Position numbers and translations under genes: made by a program
Part shown: piece by piece, positions 28,338 to 38,947 of the stretch
Position numbering within the stretch: position 1 is the first letter of the stretch
How the letters are laid out: each line of letters starts with the position of its first letter
Origin: Gammaproteobacteria bacterium
Lineage (GTDB): Bacteria; Pseudomonadota; Gammaproteobacteria; Nevskiales; Nevskiaceae
Assembly: GCA_026398815.1 (NCBI GenBank)
Contig: JAPLSA010000026.1
Coordinates: 1-64,000, forward strand
DNA length: 64,000 nt
Reading direction: 5' to 3'
Notes under the pieces: model-generated
Seen by the model: the letters and a program-made list of their open reading frames with translations, nothing else
Databases searched by the model: none
What the model was told of the DNA's origin: nothing

Positions 28338-28694
28338 TCACGGCGGCAGCGTGCCGTCGTCGCACAGCGGCAGCAGCATGCCCCTCGAGGTCCAGACCCC
28401 GCCGCTGCGTTCGAACTGGTAGGCCACCGAGCCGCCGCAGCCCGGGTTGACGAGGCTGTTCGACGGATCGCAGACCATCACCCGATCGCTGCCCTGGCCG
28501 TACCACTGCACGTCCGCCTCGTTCGGCAGGTTGGCGCGGGTCAGCAGTTCGGCCCTGTCGGCCGGCGCGGCCGACAGGTGCTGCCAGCCCTTGCCGGCGA
28601 TCGAATTGCAGTCCTGCACGCCGCGCGAGGCGCAGCCGGTTAGCACGAGCAGGGCGGTGAGGATGAGGCTCGATCGGATCACGGCGGCGTCCAC
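28338..28694 (-). CDS. Small predicted lipoprotein, unknown function
   Basis: 118 residues with a lipoprotein signal: VIRSSLILTALLVLTGC, lipobox LTGC at Cys21. The mature part has four more cysteines (in VQDCNS, MVCDPS, NPGCGG, PLCDDG), which could form two disulfides in the periplasm. Starts with GTG; a second GTG four codons later is possible and neither has a clear ribosome-binding site. It lies 29 bases after pmbA on the same strand. No family recognised. Confidence 0.65.
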   Translation of the reverse strand: MDAAVIRSSLILTALLVLTGCASRGVQDCNSIAGKGWQHLSAAPADRAELLTRANLPNEADVQWYGQGSDRVMVCDPSNSLVNPGCGGSVAYQFERSGGVWTSRGMLLPLCDDGTLPP

Positions 28695-28723
28695 GTCGAA
28701 GGTTGGCAGGGAAGGGTGAGGCG

Positions 28724-30091
28724 TCAGGCGCCGCCGGCAATGGTCATCGCGTCGATCAGGACCGAGCCGCAGCGCACGCCGCCACGGGTATCGACATCGG
28801 AACCGATCGCGGAGATCCCGCGATACATCGTGGCCAGATTGCCGGCGATGGTGATTTCGTCGACCGGGTAGGCGATCGCGCCGTTCTCGACCCAGAAGCC
28901 GCTGGCGGCGCGCGAGTAGTCGCCGGTCACGGTGTTGACGCCCTGGCCCATCAGGTCGGTCGCGATCAGGCCTTCGCCCATCTCGCGGGCCAGTGCTTCC
29001 AGGCCGCCGTCGAAGGTCGAATCGATCAGCAGGTTGTAGACGCCGCCAGCATTGCCGGTCGATTCCAGCCCCAGCTTGCGGGCGCTGTAGCTGCCGAGCA
29101 GATAGCCGCCGAGCACGCCCTTGTCGATCAGCTGGCGCTCGGTGGTTGCCACGCCTTCCTGGTCGTAGGCGCTGCTGCCGGCCGCGCCTTTCAGGAACGG
29201 CATCTGGCGGGCGCTGACCCGTTCGGCGAATACGGTCTCGCCGAGCTTGCCGTGCAGGAAGCTGGCGCGGCGATACAGCGCGGCCCCGGAAATCGCGCCG
29301 ATGAAATGGCCGAACAGGCCGCGCGCGATCTCGGCCGGGAAGATCACCGGCGCGCTGCGCGTGGCCAGCGTGCGGCCGCCGAGCCGCGCGGCGGCGCGTT
29401 CGCCGGCCTTGCGGCCGATCGCTTCCGGCGCGTCGAGCGCGTCGAAGCGGCGCGCGCTGCTGTACCAGTGGCCGAGCTGCATCGCCTCGCCTTCGACGGC
29501 AATCGCCGCGCAGCCGAGGCTGTAGTCGGTGGCCCGGCGGCGGCCGATGAAGCCGTGACTGTTGGCGTACAGGCTCAAGGATTCGCGGGTATCGATGCTG
29601 GCCCCTTCCGACTGACTGATCCGGGGATCGACGGCGAAGGCGGCGGCCTCGCAGGCGCGGGCGCGCTCGATCGCCGCTTCCGGGGCCAGCGCGTGCGGGT
29701 GGTAGAGCTCGAGATCCGGAAACGCCCGGGCCATCCGCGCCGGATCGGCAAGGCCGACGCAGGGATCTTCGCCGCCGACCCGGGCGATTGCGCAGGCGGC
29801 TTCGACGGTGCGCTTCAGCGCCGCGTCGGACAGGTCCGTGGTGCTGGCCGAGCCGGTGCGATGGCCGAAGAACACGGTCAGCGACAGGTCGCGATCGCGC
29901 TGGAACTGCACCGATTCGACCTCGCCCTGACGCACCGCGACCGACAGGCCGCGGCTGACGCCGAGATAGCCTTCGGCCGCCGTCGCGCCGAGCGATTTCG
30001 CAAGGTCCAGCGCGGCCAGCAGGCGCGGTTCGAGGTCGCGGACATCGGGCAGCGCGGCGGCCGGCGAGGCGGCGGTCGGAATCGCGGTCAT
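28724..30091 (-). CDS. pmbA: Metalloprotease PmbA/TldE
   Basis: 455-residue partner of TldD in a heterodimeric cytoplasmic protease that matures microcin B17, degrades CcdA and cleaves peptides. TldE itself lacks the zinc motif, which TldD supplies. Recognised by GATAAEGYLGVSRGLSVAVRQGEVES, SEGASIDTRESLSLYANSHGF and the C-terminal VTGDYSRAASGFWVENGAIAYPVDEITIAGN. The first ~18 residues are an Ala/Pro-rich leader. tldD is not in the window. Confidence 0.93.
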   Translation of the reverse strand: MTAIPTAASPAAALPDVRDLEPRLLAALDLAKSLGATAAEGYLGVSRGLSVAVRQGEVESVQFQRDRDLSLTVFFGHRTGSASTTDLSDAALKRTVEAACAIARVGGEDPCVGLADPARMARAFPDLELYHPHALAPEAAIERARACEAAAFAVDPRISQSEGASIDTRESLSLYANSHGFIGRRRATDYSLGCAAIAVEGEAMQLGHWYSSARRFDALDAPEAIGRKAGERAAARLGGRTLATRSAPVIFPAEIARGLFGHFIGAISGAALYRRASFLHGKLGETVFAERVSARQMPFLKGAAGSSAYDQEGVATTERQLIDKGVLGGYLLGSYSARKLGLESTGNAGGVYNLLIDSTFDGGLEALAREMGEGLIATDLMGQGVNTVTGDYSRAASGFWVENGAIAYPVDEITIAGNLATMYRGISAIGSDVDTRGGVRCGSVLIDAMTIAGGA

Positions 30092-30168
30092 GGTCAGGTA
30101 TTCACGAGAGAGGGCGCGAGCTTACCATCCGGGTCCCGGCTCTCAGACCCTCAAGGACCCCCGCTGGC

Positions 30169-30984
30169 ATGGACTTCACGACGCTGAAAATCGAACTCGA
30201 CGGCCCTGTCGCCCGGCTGCTGCTGAATCGCCCCGACAAGGCCAACGCGATGTCGGAAGCGATGTGGCAGGAACTGCCGAAGGCGGCCGCGTGGATCAAC
30301 ACCCAGAGACAGATCCGCGTGGTGATCCTGGCGGGCGCCGGCAAGCACTTCACCGCCGGCATCGATCTGCAGGTGCTGGCCGGGCTCAGCAAGCGGGTCA
30401 CCGGGCCTGGCTGCCCGGCGCGGGCGCGTGAATACCTGCGCGAGTGGATTCTGGCGGCGCAGGCCAGCATCACCGCGATCGAGAACATCCGGGTGCCGGT
30501 GATCGCCGCCGTGCAGGGCGCCTGCGTCGGCGCCGGGGTCGATCTGATCGCCGCCTGCGACCTGCGCTACTCGACGGTGGACGCGAAGTTCTGCATCAAG
30601 GAAGTCGATCTCGCCGTGGTTGCCGATGTCGGCACCGTGCAGCGGCTGCGCCACGTCGTCGGCTACGCCAAGGTGGCCGAGCTGACCTACACCGGTGAAA
30701 CCTTCGACGGCGCCAAGGCCGAGGCGATCGGCCTGGTCAGCGCCACCCATGCCGATGGCGAGGCGCTGATGCAGGCGGTCGATGGCATCGCGCGCAGTCT
30801 GGCCGCCAAGTCGCCGCTGACCGTGCGCGGCGTCAAGCAGAGCCTGCTGTATGCGCGCGACCACAGCGTTGCCGAAGGGCTGGAATACGTCGCTGGCTGG
30901 AATGCCGCGATGCTGATTTCTGCCGATCTCAACGAAGCGGTCAGCGCCTACCTCGGCAAGCGGCCGGCAGTCTTCGAGGACTGA
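30169..30984 (+). CDS. Delta(3,5)-delta(2,4)-dienoyl-CoA isomerase (crotonase family)
   Basis: 271-residue crotonase-fold enzyme that moves double bonds in dienoyl-CoA intermediates when unsaturated fatty acids are beta-oxidised. The oxyanion-hole segment is AVQGACVGAGVDLIAACDLRY. The acidic residues typical of mammalian ECH1-type isomerases are all present: Asp in AGVDL, Glu in IKEVDL and Asp in VVADVGTVQRL. These point to the dienoyl-CoA isomerase rather than enoyl-CoA hydratase. It stands alone and divergent from pmbA. Matches the presence of a desaturase in the genome. Confidence 0.85.
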   Translation: MDFTTLKIELDGPVARLLLNRPDKANAMSEAMWQELPKAAAWINTQRQIRVVILAGAGKHFTAGIDLQVLAGLSKRVTGPGCPARAREYLREWILAAQASITAIENIRVPVIAAVQGACVGAGVDLIAACDLRYSTVDAKFCIKEVDLAVVADVGTVQRLRHVVGYAKVAELTYTGETFDGAKAEAIGLVSATHADGEALMQAVDGIARSLAAKSPLTVRGVKQSLLYARDHSVAEGLEYVAGWNAAMLISADLNEAVSAYLGKRPAVFED

Positions 30985-31046
30985 TCCCAGGCGCGCCGCC
31001 CGCCGAACCCGGCGGGCGTCATGGCACCACCGAGGAACCGCTGCCC

Positions 31047-31976
31047 ATGAATGCAACGATCGCTGCCCGCCTTCTCGGCTTGCTGCTGCTGACGCTGGCC
31101 GTGACGCTGCAGGCGCAGGAAACAGCGCCAGCAGAAGCGCAGGACCCGACCGCGGCCGGCCGCACCGCCGACGCCGTCAACGCCGCGTTCGCGGCAGCCG
31201 GCACGGCGTTGCTGCGCGGACCCCAGACGCTGTCGCTGCGCGATCAGGGGCTGCTGAAGCTGCCGGAGGGCTACGGCTTCGTGCCGCTGGCCGAGGCGCG
31301 CCGGCTGATGGAGGCACTCGGCAATTCGGTCAACGAGCAGTTCATCGGCCTGATCGTTCCGGTCGGCCAGGATGACGCGAACTGGATGATGCGCCTCGAC
31401 TTCGATCCCGCCGGCTACATCAAGGACGACGACGCCCGCGAGTGGAACGCCGACGAGATGCTGGACAGCCTGCGCAAGGGCACGGCGGCCGGCAATGCGC
31501 GTCGCCAGGCGCTCGGCTATCCGGGGCTCGAAGTCAGCCAGTGGATCGAGCCGCCGACCTGGGATGCCGCCAATCAGCGGCTGGTCTGGTCGCTGGAAGC
31601 GCGCGAGATCGGCGCTGCGCCGGGCACCGAGGGCACGGTCAACTACAACACCTACGTGCTGGGTCGCGAAGGCTATTTCGAGATGAACCTGGTCACCTCG
31701 AGCGCGGAGATCAATCGCTACAAGCCCGACGCCCGGACCTTGCTGGCGGCGGTCAGCTTCAACGAGGGCAAGCGCTACGCCGACTTCAAGCCCGACACCG
31801 ACAAGGTGGCGACCTACGGGCTGGCGGCGCTGGTCGGCGGCGTTGCCGCCAAGAAGCTCGGCCTGCTGGCGGTGATCGGCGTGTTCCTCGCCAAGTTCGC
31901 CAAGATCATCCTGTTTGCCGTGCTTGGCCTCGGCGCGCTGATCGGCAAGTTCTTCGGTCGCGGCAAGAAGGCCTGA
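31047..31976 (+). CDS. DUF2167 family membrane protein
   Basis: 309 residues. Signal sequence MNATIAARLLGLLLLTLAVTLQA, a long periplasmic region with the family motifs KLPEGYGFVPLAEARRLMEALGN, WMMRLDFDPAGYIKDDDAREWNADEML and LEVSQWIEPPTWDAANQRLVWSLEA, and a C-terminal membrane anchor (about 268-300, KLGLLAVIGVFLAKFAKIIL) ending in a basic tail. Function of the family is unknown. Single gene with its own terminator. Confidence 0.85.
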   Translation: MNATIAARLLGLLLLTLAVTLQAQETAPAEAQDPTAAGRTADAVNAAFAAAGTALLRGPQTLSLRDQGLLKLPEGYGFVPLAEARRLMEALGNSVNEQFIGLIVPVGQDDANWMMRLDFDPAGYIKDDDAREWNADEMLDSLRKGTAAGNARRQALGYPGLEVSQWIEPPTWDAANQRLVWSLEAREIGAAPGTEGTVNYNTYVLGREGYFEMNLVTSSAEINRYKPDARTLLAAVSFNEGKRYADFKPDTDKVATYGLAALVGGVAAKKLGLLAVIGVFLAKFAKIILFAVLGLGALIGKFFGRGKKA

Positions 31977-32009
31977 GCAGGTCGCGCAGCGTCCGAGGCG
32001 GACAGCAAG

Positions 32010-32035
32010 AAGGCCGGCTCCTGCGAGCCGGCCTT
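32010..32035. terminator. Hairpin between the DUF2167 and DUF4394 genes
   Basis: Perfect 11-bp stem AAGGCCGGCTC/GAGCCGGCCTT with a CTGC loop, 34 bases after the DUF2167 stop and 32 bases beyond the convergent DUF4394 stop. Short A/T ends on both sides fit a shared terminator. Confidence 0.7.
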
Positions 32036-32066
32036 CCTGTTTCAGCGGGGTGTCGCGATCAGGCGA

Positions 32067-34535
32067 TCAGCGCACGTCGATCGCCAGGCTGCGCACCGAT
32101 GACGCCGTCGCCGCGCCGATCCGGGCGCTGTCGTCGACCACGCCGACCGGCGTCGCCGCGCCCGTGGCGAGGTTGATGCGGTACAGGTTCGACGGGCCTT
32201 CGCCGGCGCTGGTCCGGATCGCCGCCAGCACCAGGCCGTTGGCGCCGCCAGCGATGTCGAAGCCGGCATCGCCGACCGCCGTCACGCCGGTCGCCCCGAC
32301 AGGCACCAGCGTGCCGTCGTTCGGCGGCACCTGGGTGAACAGCGTGGTGGCGTCGAGGTTGTACAGCGTGGTCGCCGTCGCGCCTGCGAAGCTGTTGAGG
32401 TAGGCCGAGGCGATCACGCCGCTGGTCGCCGCGCCGTTGATCGGGCCGTCGGTGATGGTCGCTCCGGTGCCGACGTTGATCCGCAGATTGTTGCCGACCG
32501 TATCGACGACGCGCAGGCGATCCGGCACCGGGTTGAAGTCGACCCCGAAGCGGGCGCCGGCGGCCAACGACGAGAACGGCGCCGAGGCGTCGGTCGGATC
32601 GGCGGCCAGCGTCGCCGCCAGCGTCGCCAGGCCGGTCGTGGTGTTGATCACGTAGATGCGGTTCAGCGAGCTGACGCCGTACAGCAGGCCGTTGGCCGGG
32701 CGGACGTCGATGCCAAGCAGCGATTCGCCGGCGGTCAGGCCGGTGATCGTCAGATCGATGGCGTCATTCGGCGCGAAGGCGTTGTCGACCTGGGTGAAGC
32801 TCAGCAGGTGGTTGTCGTCGGTCAGCGCGTGGACGCGCAGATTGCTGCCGGTGGTCACCGTCAGGCCGATCAGCGGCGCCAGCGTGGCCGTGCCGTTGCC
32901 ACCGCCAATCGCGCCGACCGCCGTGGCGGCACCGGTGGCGAGGTTCACCGTGTACAGCGTCGAGGCGCTGGCGCCGGTCTCAGCGGCCGCCAGCAGCGCG
33001 GCGTTGTTGCGGCCATCGACCACGAAGACGCTGTTGTCGCCGACGTCGCCGATGCCCAGCGAGCCGATGGTGGTCGCCACGCCGCTGTTCGGATTGCCCG
33101 GATCGCCGGCAATGCCGTTGGCCGGGTTGCCGCCGATGCGGACGAAGGTGTCGGCGCCGCTGTCGATTGCGTACAGCGTGGTGCTGACGGTGCCCGGAAT
33201 GGCGTTGGTGTAGCCGACGCCGGTCACCGAGGTGGCTCCGGTCAGCTCCGTGTCGGTGGTTACCAGACACTTGCCCTCGTCATTCGGGCTGGTGTTGATG
33301 CGCAGGTTCAGGCCGGTGCTGGTGGTCACCCGCAGGCGGTCCGGCACCGGATTGAAACCGATGCCGAAGCTGGCGTCAGCCGGCAGGGCCGTGAACGGCA
33401 GCGTGGCGTCGGCCGGGTCGGCGATCAGCGGACACAGCTCGCTGGCGGCGCCGGTGGGCGAGATCGCATAGAGCTTGCTATCGCTGCCGAGGCCGATCAG
33501 CTGGCCGGTGGCCGGGCGGCTGTCGATGCCGAGCAGCGTGGTCGCTTCCGGCAGACCGCTGACCGTGCCGGTGGTGCACAGCTTGGCCGGCGCCGTGCGC
33601 GTGAAGGTGCCGAAGCTGCCGTCGGCGGCCAGGCCGAACAGGTCGCCGGCTGCCTGCGCGGTGAAGCGGCTCTGCGCGCGGATCGCGAAGCCGGCGGCGG
33701 TTTCCGCGTCGGCCAGCGAAAGCGTCGCGGTCTGGGTGGCGGCGCCGGTGGTGGTGTCGATCGCGTAGACGGCCGTGCCGTCGGCGGTGTTGAGCACCGC
33801 GAACGCCGAGTTGACGCCGGTCTGCGAGGTGGCGACATCGAAGCCGCCGATGCTGTCGGCGTCGACTCCGAGGTTGCCGATCGCGGTCAGCACGCCATCG
33901 TTCGGCGGGTTCTGCTGGAACAGGCGGTCGCTGGCCGGGTCGATCGCGAACTGCATCGTCCGGCAGGCTGCGTTGAAGGCGTTGGTGTAGGCGGTGGCGG
34001 TGGCCCCGGTGCCGGCGCCGTTCAGCGCGGTGTCGGTGATGGTGGCGCCGGTGGCGACATTGATGCGCAGGTTCTGGCCAGCGTCGGAGATCACCCGCAG
34101 GCGATCCGGCACCGGGTTGAAGTCGATGCCGAAACGGGTGCCGGACAGGCCGGTGAACGGCGCGCTGGTGTCGGTCGGGTCGGCGCTGAGGGTGCTGACG
34201 GCGGTGGTGACGCCGGTGCTCGGGTCGATCGTCACGAGGCGGCCGCTGCTGCCGCTGACCACCAGGCCGTACAGCAGGCCGTCATTGGGCCGGAACGCGA
34301 TGTCGACCATCGACTCGCCTTCTGCAAGGCCGGTGATCGCGTTGCTGACCTGGATGGCGCCGGTGCCGGCGATGTTGAAGCCGACCAGCCGGTTGGCGCT
34401 GGTCAGCAGGTAGCTGTCGGTGACAGCCGGCGGCGTCGGCGGTGCCACCGGCGGCGTGAAAGTGTCCTGGTTGTTGCAACCGGCGATGAAAATGGTCGCG
34501 ACGGCGGCCGTCCAGCGGTGGTGATGCAAGGCCAT
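32067..34535 (-). CDS. Three-repeat DUF4394 lipoprotein
   Basis: 822-residue exported protein. N-terminus has a signal with lipobox FIAGC (about Cys20), then a Pro-rich linker and three tandem copies of a ~250-residue DUF4394 domain. Each copy contains a near-identical block: FGIDFNPVPDRLRV (about 170), FGIGFNPVPDRLRV (about 430) and FGVDFNPVPDRLRV (about 700), each followed by NLRIN and a hydrophobic, Thr/Ala/Gly-rich beta-propeller-like segment. The start at 34535 is supported by GAGGAGAG upstream. Most members have one domain. Role unknown; a surface or envelope beta-propeller is an inference. Confidence 0.82.
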   Translation of the reverse strand: MALHHHRWTAAVATIFIAGCNNQDTFTPPVAPPTPPAVTDSYLLTSANRLVGFNIAGTGAIQVSNAITGLAEGESMVDIAFRPNDGLLYGLVVSGSSGRLVTIDPSTGVTTAVSTLSADPTDTSAPFTGLSGTRFGIDFNPVPDRLRVISDAGQNLRINVATGATITDTALNGAGTGATATAYTNAFNAACRTMQFAIDPASDRLFQQNPPNDGVLTAIGNLGVDADSIGGFDVATSQTGVNSAFAVLNTADGTAVYAIDTTTGAATQTATLSLADAETAAGFAIRAQSRFTAQAAGDLFGLAADGSFGTFTRTAPAKLCTTGTVSGLPEATTLLGIDSRPATGQLIGLGSDSKLYAISPTGAASELCPLIADPADATLPFTALPADASFGIGFNPVPDRLRVTTSTGLNLRINTSPNDEGKCLVTTDTELTGATSVTGVGYTNAIPGTVSTTLYAIDSGADTFVRIGGNPANGIAGDPGNPNSGVATTIGSLGIGDVGDNSVFVVDGRNNAALLAAAETGASASTLYTVNLATGAATAVGAIGGGNGTATLAPLIGLTVTTGSNLRVHALTDDNHLLSFTQVDNAFAPNDAIDLTITGLTAGESLLGIDVRPANGLLYGVSSLNRIYVINTTTGLATLAATLAADPTDASAPFSSLAAGARFGVDFNPVPDRLRVVDTVGNNLRINVGTGATITDGPINGAATSGVIASAYLNSFAGATATTLYNLDATTLFTQVPPNDGTLVPVGATGVTAVGDAGFDIAGGANGLVLAAIRTSAGEGPSNLYRINLATGAATPVGVVDDSARIGAATASSVRSLAIDVR

Positions 34536-34742
34536 GGTTGGGTCTCTCCTCGTTCTTGAGTGTGCGCAGCCGGGATGCCGGCTGCGGGGTTCCTGCGGCT
34601 CGCACGATAACTCCGCCGCAGGCTGCGCGGCAGTGGGTGAGCGCGAAGACATCGGGGTGTACCCCGGGAATGCGGATTTGGATGCAGGCCGGACGTATCC
34701 TGCGACCAGCGGGCAGCGGCGCTGCCGCGCGCCGTGGCGGAC

Positions 34743-36101
<1,359 letters not shown>

Positions 36102-36108
36102 GGCGGGC

Positions 36109-36723
36109 TCAGCCGAGGATCAGGGACAGCAGATTGCCGGCGATCACCATCGACACCATGACGTTGCTGATCAGCAGCAGCGCCATCATCGCGGCGGCGA
36201 AGCGGGCGATGCCGGTGGCCCGGCGCAGCACGTGAGTGGCGCTGGCGGCGAACCACAGGCCGAGCAGGTCGAGCAGCAGCCCCGGCAGCACCGGCACCTG
36301 CGGCAGCTGGTCGGCGCTGATTACCGGTGGCGGTGCGTCGGGACCCGCCGCTTGCTGGGCGGCGGCGACCGAGGTCAGGAATTCGGTCATCACCGGCATC
36401 ACCATCGACATCGGCAGCCACATCGCCAGCAGCAGCAGCGAACCGGTGGCGAGCAGCGCATTGCGGGTCTGCTGTTGGCGCGACTCGAGGCCGCGCAGGC
36501 GCAGCACCAGGCGCGTATAGAGCGTCACCGCCAGCGTTGCCACCGCACCGTCGACGATCGCCAGCGGCAGCGGCTGGACGATGCCGAACAGCAGCGCCGT
36601 GGCGATGATGCCGAGCCCCGTGCAGGCCTTGTCCAGGCGGCCGTCGGCGGCATACGGGAAATCCTCGGGTCCCTGGCGGAACAGCAGGATCTGCAGCGTG
36701 GCGTGGAACGCCTGGTTGAACAT
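36109..36723 (-). CDS. Small multi-pass membrane protein, unknown function
   Basis: 204 residues with about four hydrophobic segments (near 30-55, 85-108, 138-158, 175-200) and the N-terminus MFNQAFHATLQILLFRQGPEDFPY. The combination of QGPEDFPYA near the N-terminus with a polytopic body looks like a YIP1/DUF-type inner-membrane protein but no family is assigned. The ATG at 36723 is chosen because sequence upstream is Arg/Ser/Pro-rich and unlike a membrane protein start. Upstream neighbour of mpl. Confidence 0.7.
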   Translation of the reverse strand: MFNQAFHATLQILLFRQGPEDFPYAADGRLDKACTGLGIIATALLFGIVQPLPLAIVDGAVATLAVTLYTRLVLRLRGLESRQQQTRNALLATGSLLLLAMWLPMSMVMPVMTEFLTSVAAAQQAAGPDAPPPVISADQLPQVPVLPGLLLDLLGLWFAASATHVLRRATGIARFAAAMMALLLISNVMVSMVIAGNLLSLILG

Positions 36724-36832
36724 CGCGTGAGGGCTCGTCGGGGAGGCCGTCATTCTAGTGGCCGGCCGGCGCGACGCGGATGGCCGACAGCCATGTGGGA
36801 CACTGCACACCACGCACGCCATCCCTTTTCCC

Positions 36833-37933
36833 GTGAATCCCGGCTATCTCCTGATCACCACGCCCGACGCCCTTGCCGCCTGCATCGATGTCTGGAAGCA
36901 GCGCCCCTGGCTGGCGCTCGATACCGAGTTCCTGCGCGAGGACACCTATCACCCGATCCTCTGCCTGATCCAGGTCGGCGACGGCGTAACCGACGTCTGC
37001 ATCGACACGCTGGCCTTCACCGCCGAGGCGCTGGCGCCGCTGTGGGCGCTGTTCGCGGACCCGGCCATCACCAAGGTCTTCCATGCGCCGTCGCAGGATC
37101 TGGAGATCTTCCTGCGCCAGGGCCGGACCACGGCGACGCCGTTCTTCGACACCCAGATCGCCGCCGCGATGCTCGGCATGGGCGACCAGCTGGGCTATGC
37201 CGCGCTGGTCGAGAAGATGACCGGCGAGAAGCTCGACAAGAGCCTGACCCGCACCAACTGGTCGCGGCGCCCGCTGACCGGCCCGGAACTGGCGTACGCG
37301 GCGGCCGATGTCCGCCACCTGTCCGACATCCACCCGGCCTTGCGCGAGGCGCTGCTTGCCCGGGGCCGGCTGCCGTGGCTGGAGGAAGACTGCGCCCGGC
37401 TCGCCGATCCGGCGCGCTACCGCAATCCGCCGGAAGACGCCTGGAAGCGGCTCAAGGGCCTGGCCCGGCTGGCGCCGCCGGCCCAGCCGATCGCCATCGC
37501 GCTGGCCGGCTGGCGCGAGACCATCGCCCAGGAACGCGACCGGCCGCGCAAGTGGATTCTCGACGACGAGGCGCTGTACCGGATTGCTGAGCGCGCGCCG
37601 TCGGGTCTCGACGAACTGGCGGCCTTGAAGGTGCTGCCGGCCAAGACGCTGGAGCGCCACGGCGAGGCGCTGGTGGCAATTGTCGCGGCGGCGCCGACGA
37701 CGGCGCTGCCGGTGCTGGTCGACGAGCCGCTGAGCGATCCGCAGAAAGCGCTGCTGAAACGCCTGCAGGATCGCCTGCGCGGCATTGCCGATGCGCTGGA
37801 CGTGCCGGCATCGCTGCTTGCCCCGAGGGCGGATCTGGAGCTGCTGGTGCGGGTCGGCGCGCAGGCCGACGCAGCGGTGCTGGGCGGCTGGCGCCGGGAC
37901 GTGGCCGGCACCGCGCTGCTGGCCCTGCTGTAG
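36833..37933 (+). CDS. rnd: Ribonuclease D
   Basis: 3'-5' exoribonuclease trimming tRNA precursors. DEDDy catalytic motifs: ALDTEFLREDTY (Exo I), FHAPSQDLEIF (Exo II) and YAAADVRHLSDI (Exo III, with Tyr four residues before the Asp). Two HRDC domains follow (about 205-285 and 290-366). GTG at 36833 gives 366 residues and aligns with the E. coli start; the frame is open 75 bases further upstream. Divergent from the mpl pair. Confidence 0.93.
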   Translation: MNPGYLLITTPDALAACIDVWKQRPWLALDTEFLREDTYHPILCLIQVGDGVTDVCIDTLAFTAEALAPLWALFADPAITKVFHAPSQDLEIFLRQGRTTATPFFDTQIAAAMLGMGDQLGYAALVEKMTGEKLDKSLTRTNWSRRPLTGPELAYAAADVRHLSDIHPALREALLARGRLPWLEEDCARLADPARYRNPPEDAWKRLKGLARLAPPAQPIAIALAGWRETIAQERDRPRKWILDDEALYRIAERAPSGLDELAALKVLPAKTLERHGEALVAIVAAAPTTALPVLVDEPLSDPQKALLKRLQDRLRGIADALDVPASLLAPRADLELLVRVGAQADAAVLGGWRRDVAGTALLALL

Positions 37934-37995
37934 GGCGAAACCGTTGCGGCATCGCCCTGCAGGGCGGGCCCGGCAGCCGCCGGACCCGGCGTGAC

Positions 37996-38556
37996 TCAGG
38001 CGACGGCGATGATCCGCGCGAAGATCTCGTCCATCGTGCCGATGCCGTCGACCGTCGCGACCTTGCCCTGCTTGCCGTAGTAGTCGAGCAGCGGGTGGGT
38101 CTCGGCGTTGTAGACGCTGATGCGGTGGCGGATCACGTCTTCCTTGTCGTCGTCGCGGCCTTCCTTCTGCGCGCGGTCGAGCAGGCGGCCGATGATTTCC
38201 TCGTCGGCCACTGCCAGATGCACGGCGCGCGAGATCGGCGGCTGGCCGAGGCGCACCAGCATCTGGTCAAGCACTTCGGCCTGGGCGACGTTGCGCGGGA
38301 AGCCGTCGAGGATGAAGCCCTTCTTGGCGTCGTCCTGCCCGAGGCGTTCCTCGACGATGCCGATGACGATCTCGTTGGCCACCAGCTGGCCGGCGTCCAT
38401 CACCGCCTTCGCCTTCTTGCCCAGCTCGGTGCCGGCCTTGACGGCGGCGCGCAGCGCGTCGCCGGTGGAGATCTTCGGGATGCCGTAGTGCGCAACCAGC
38501 TTTTCGCCTTGCGTGCCTTTGCCGGAGCCGGGTGCGCCCAGCAGGATGATTCTCAT
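37996..38556 (-). CDS. adk: Adenylate kinase (short-lid form)
   Basis: Converts AMP and ATP to two ADP. 186 residues with P-loop MRIILLGAPGSGKGTQGEKL, AMP-binding ISTGDALRAAVKAG, and DGFPRNVAQAE. The lid is the short form (LLDRAQKEGRDDDKEDVIRHRI), as in Xanthomonas, without the long lid of the E. coli enzyme. The ATG at 38556 is used; upstream in-frame residues to 38649 do not resemble the family. Confidence 0.96.
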   Translation of the reverse strand: MRIILLGAPGSGKGTQGEKLVAHYGIPKISTGDALRAAVKAGTELGKKAKAVMDAGQLVANEIVIGIVEERLGQDDAKKGFILDGFPRNVAQAEVLDQMLVRLGQPPISRAVHLAVADEEIIGRLLDRAQKEGRDDDKEDVIRHRISVYNAETHPLLDYYGKQGKVATVDGIGTMDEIFARIIAVA

Positions 38557-38947
38557 GATGCAGACAGCCCCAGTTGTGAGCCGGTGTGGGCCGGCTTCGT
38601 TCGATGAAACGGCGGATACGACGGTGCTGGTCGGATGTCGCGATGACATCGGCCGCAGGATGGATGACGCACGATGGGCGGCACGGTACTAGCTGTACGC
38701 GCATGGCGTCAACGCGACGAAAGTCGGGGTATGACGGTGTCGCGGTTATACTTCGCCGCGTTGCATCATTCGCGCATCGCGCCGGTTCCAGCGCTGCAAC
38801 CCGCCGAATCCGGCCCCGGCCGCTGCGCGATGACCGTCTTTCCGGCCGCTGGACCCGCGCCAGGCGCCGAGGTGTGGCCTGCGAGGCCCCGAATTCGAGT
38901 TACAGACGCAGCACCGCTCTCCACCACTCCACAGCAGGTACGCACAC
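38557..38947. other. 391-base intergenic region between adk and ppa
   Basis: Divergent control region. A TATACT box at 38747-38752 could be a -10 element for ppa, without a good -35 partner at 17 bases; the implied leader would be about 190 nt. Short ORFs here (for example 38674-38958 plus) have no recognisable product and no ribosome-binding site. No RNA family seen. Confidence 0.5.

Noticed and set aside
32808-34559. 583-codon plus-strand ORF opposite the DUF4394 gene
   Set aside because: Shadow of a repetitive gene; Gly/Ala/Arg/Val low-complexity product without motif.
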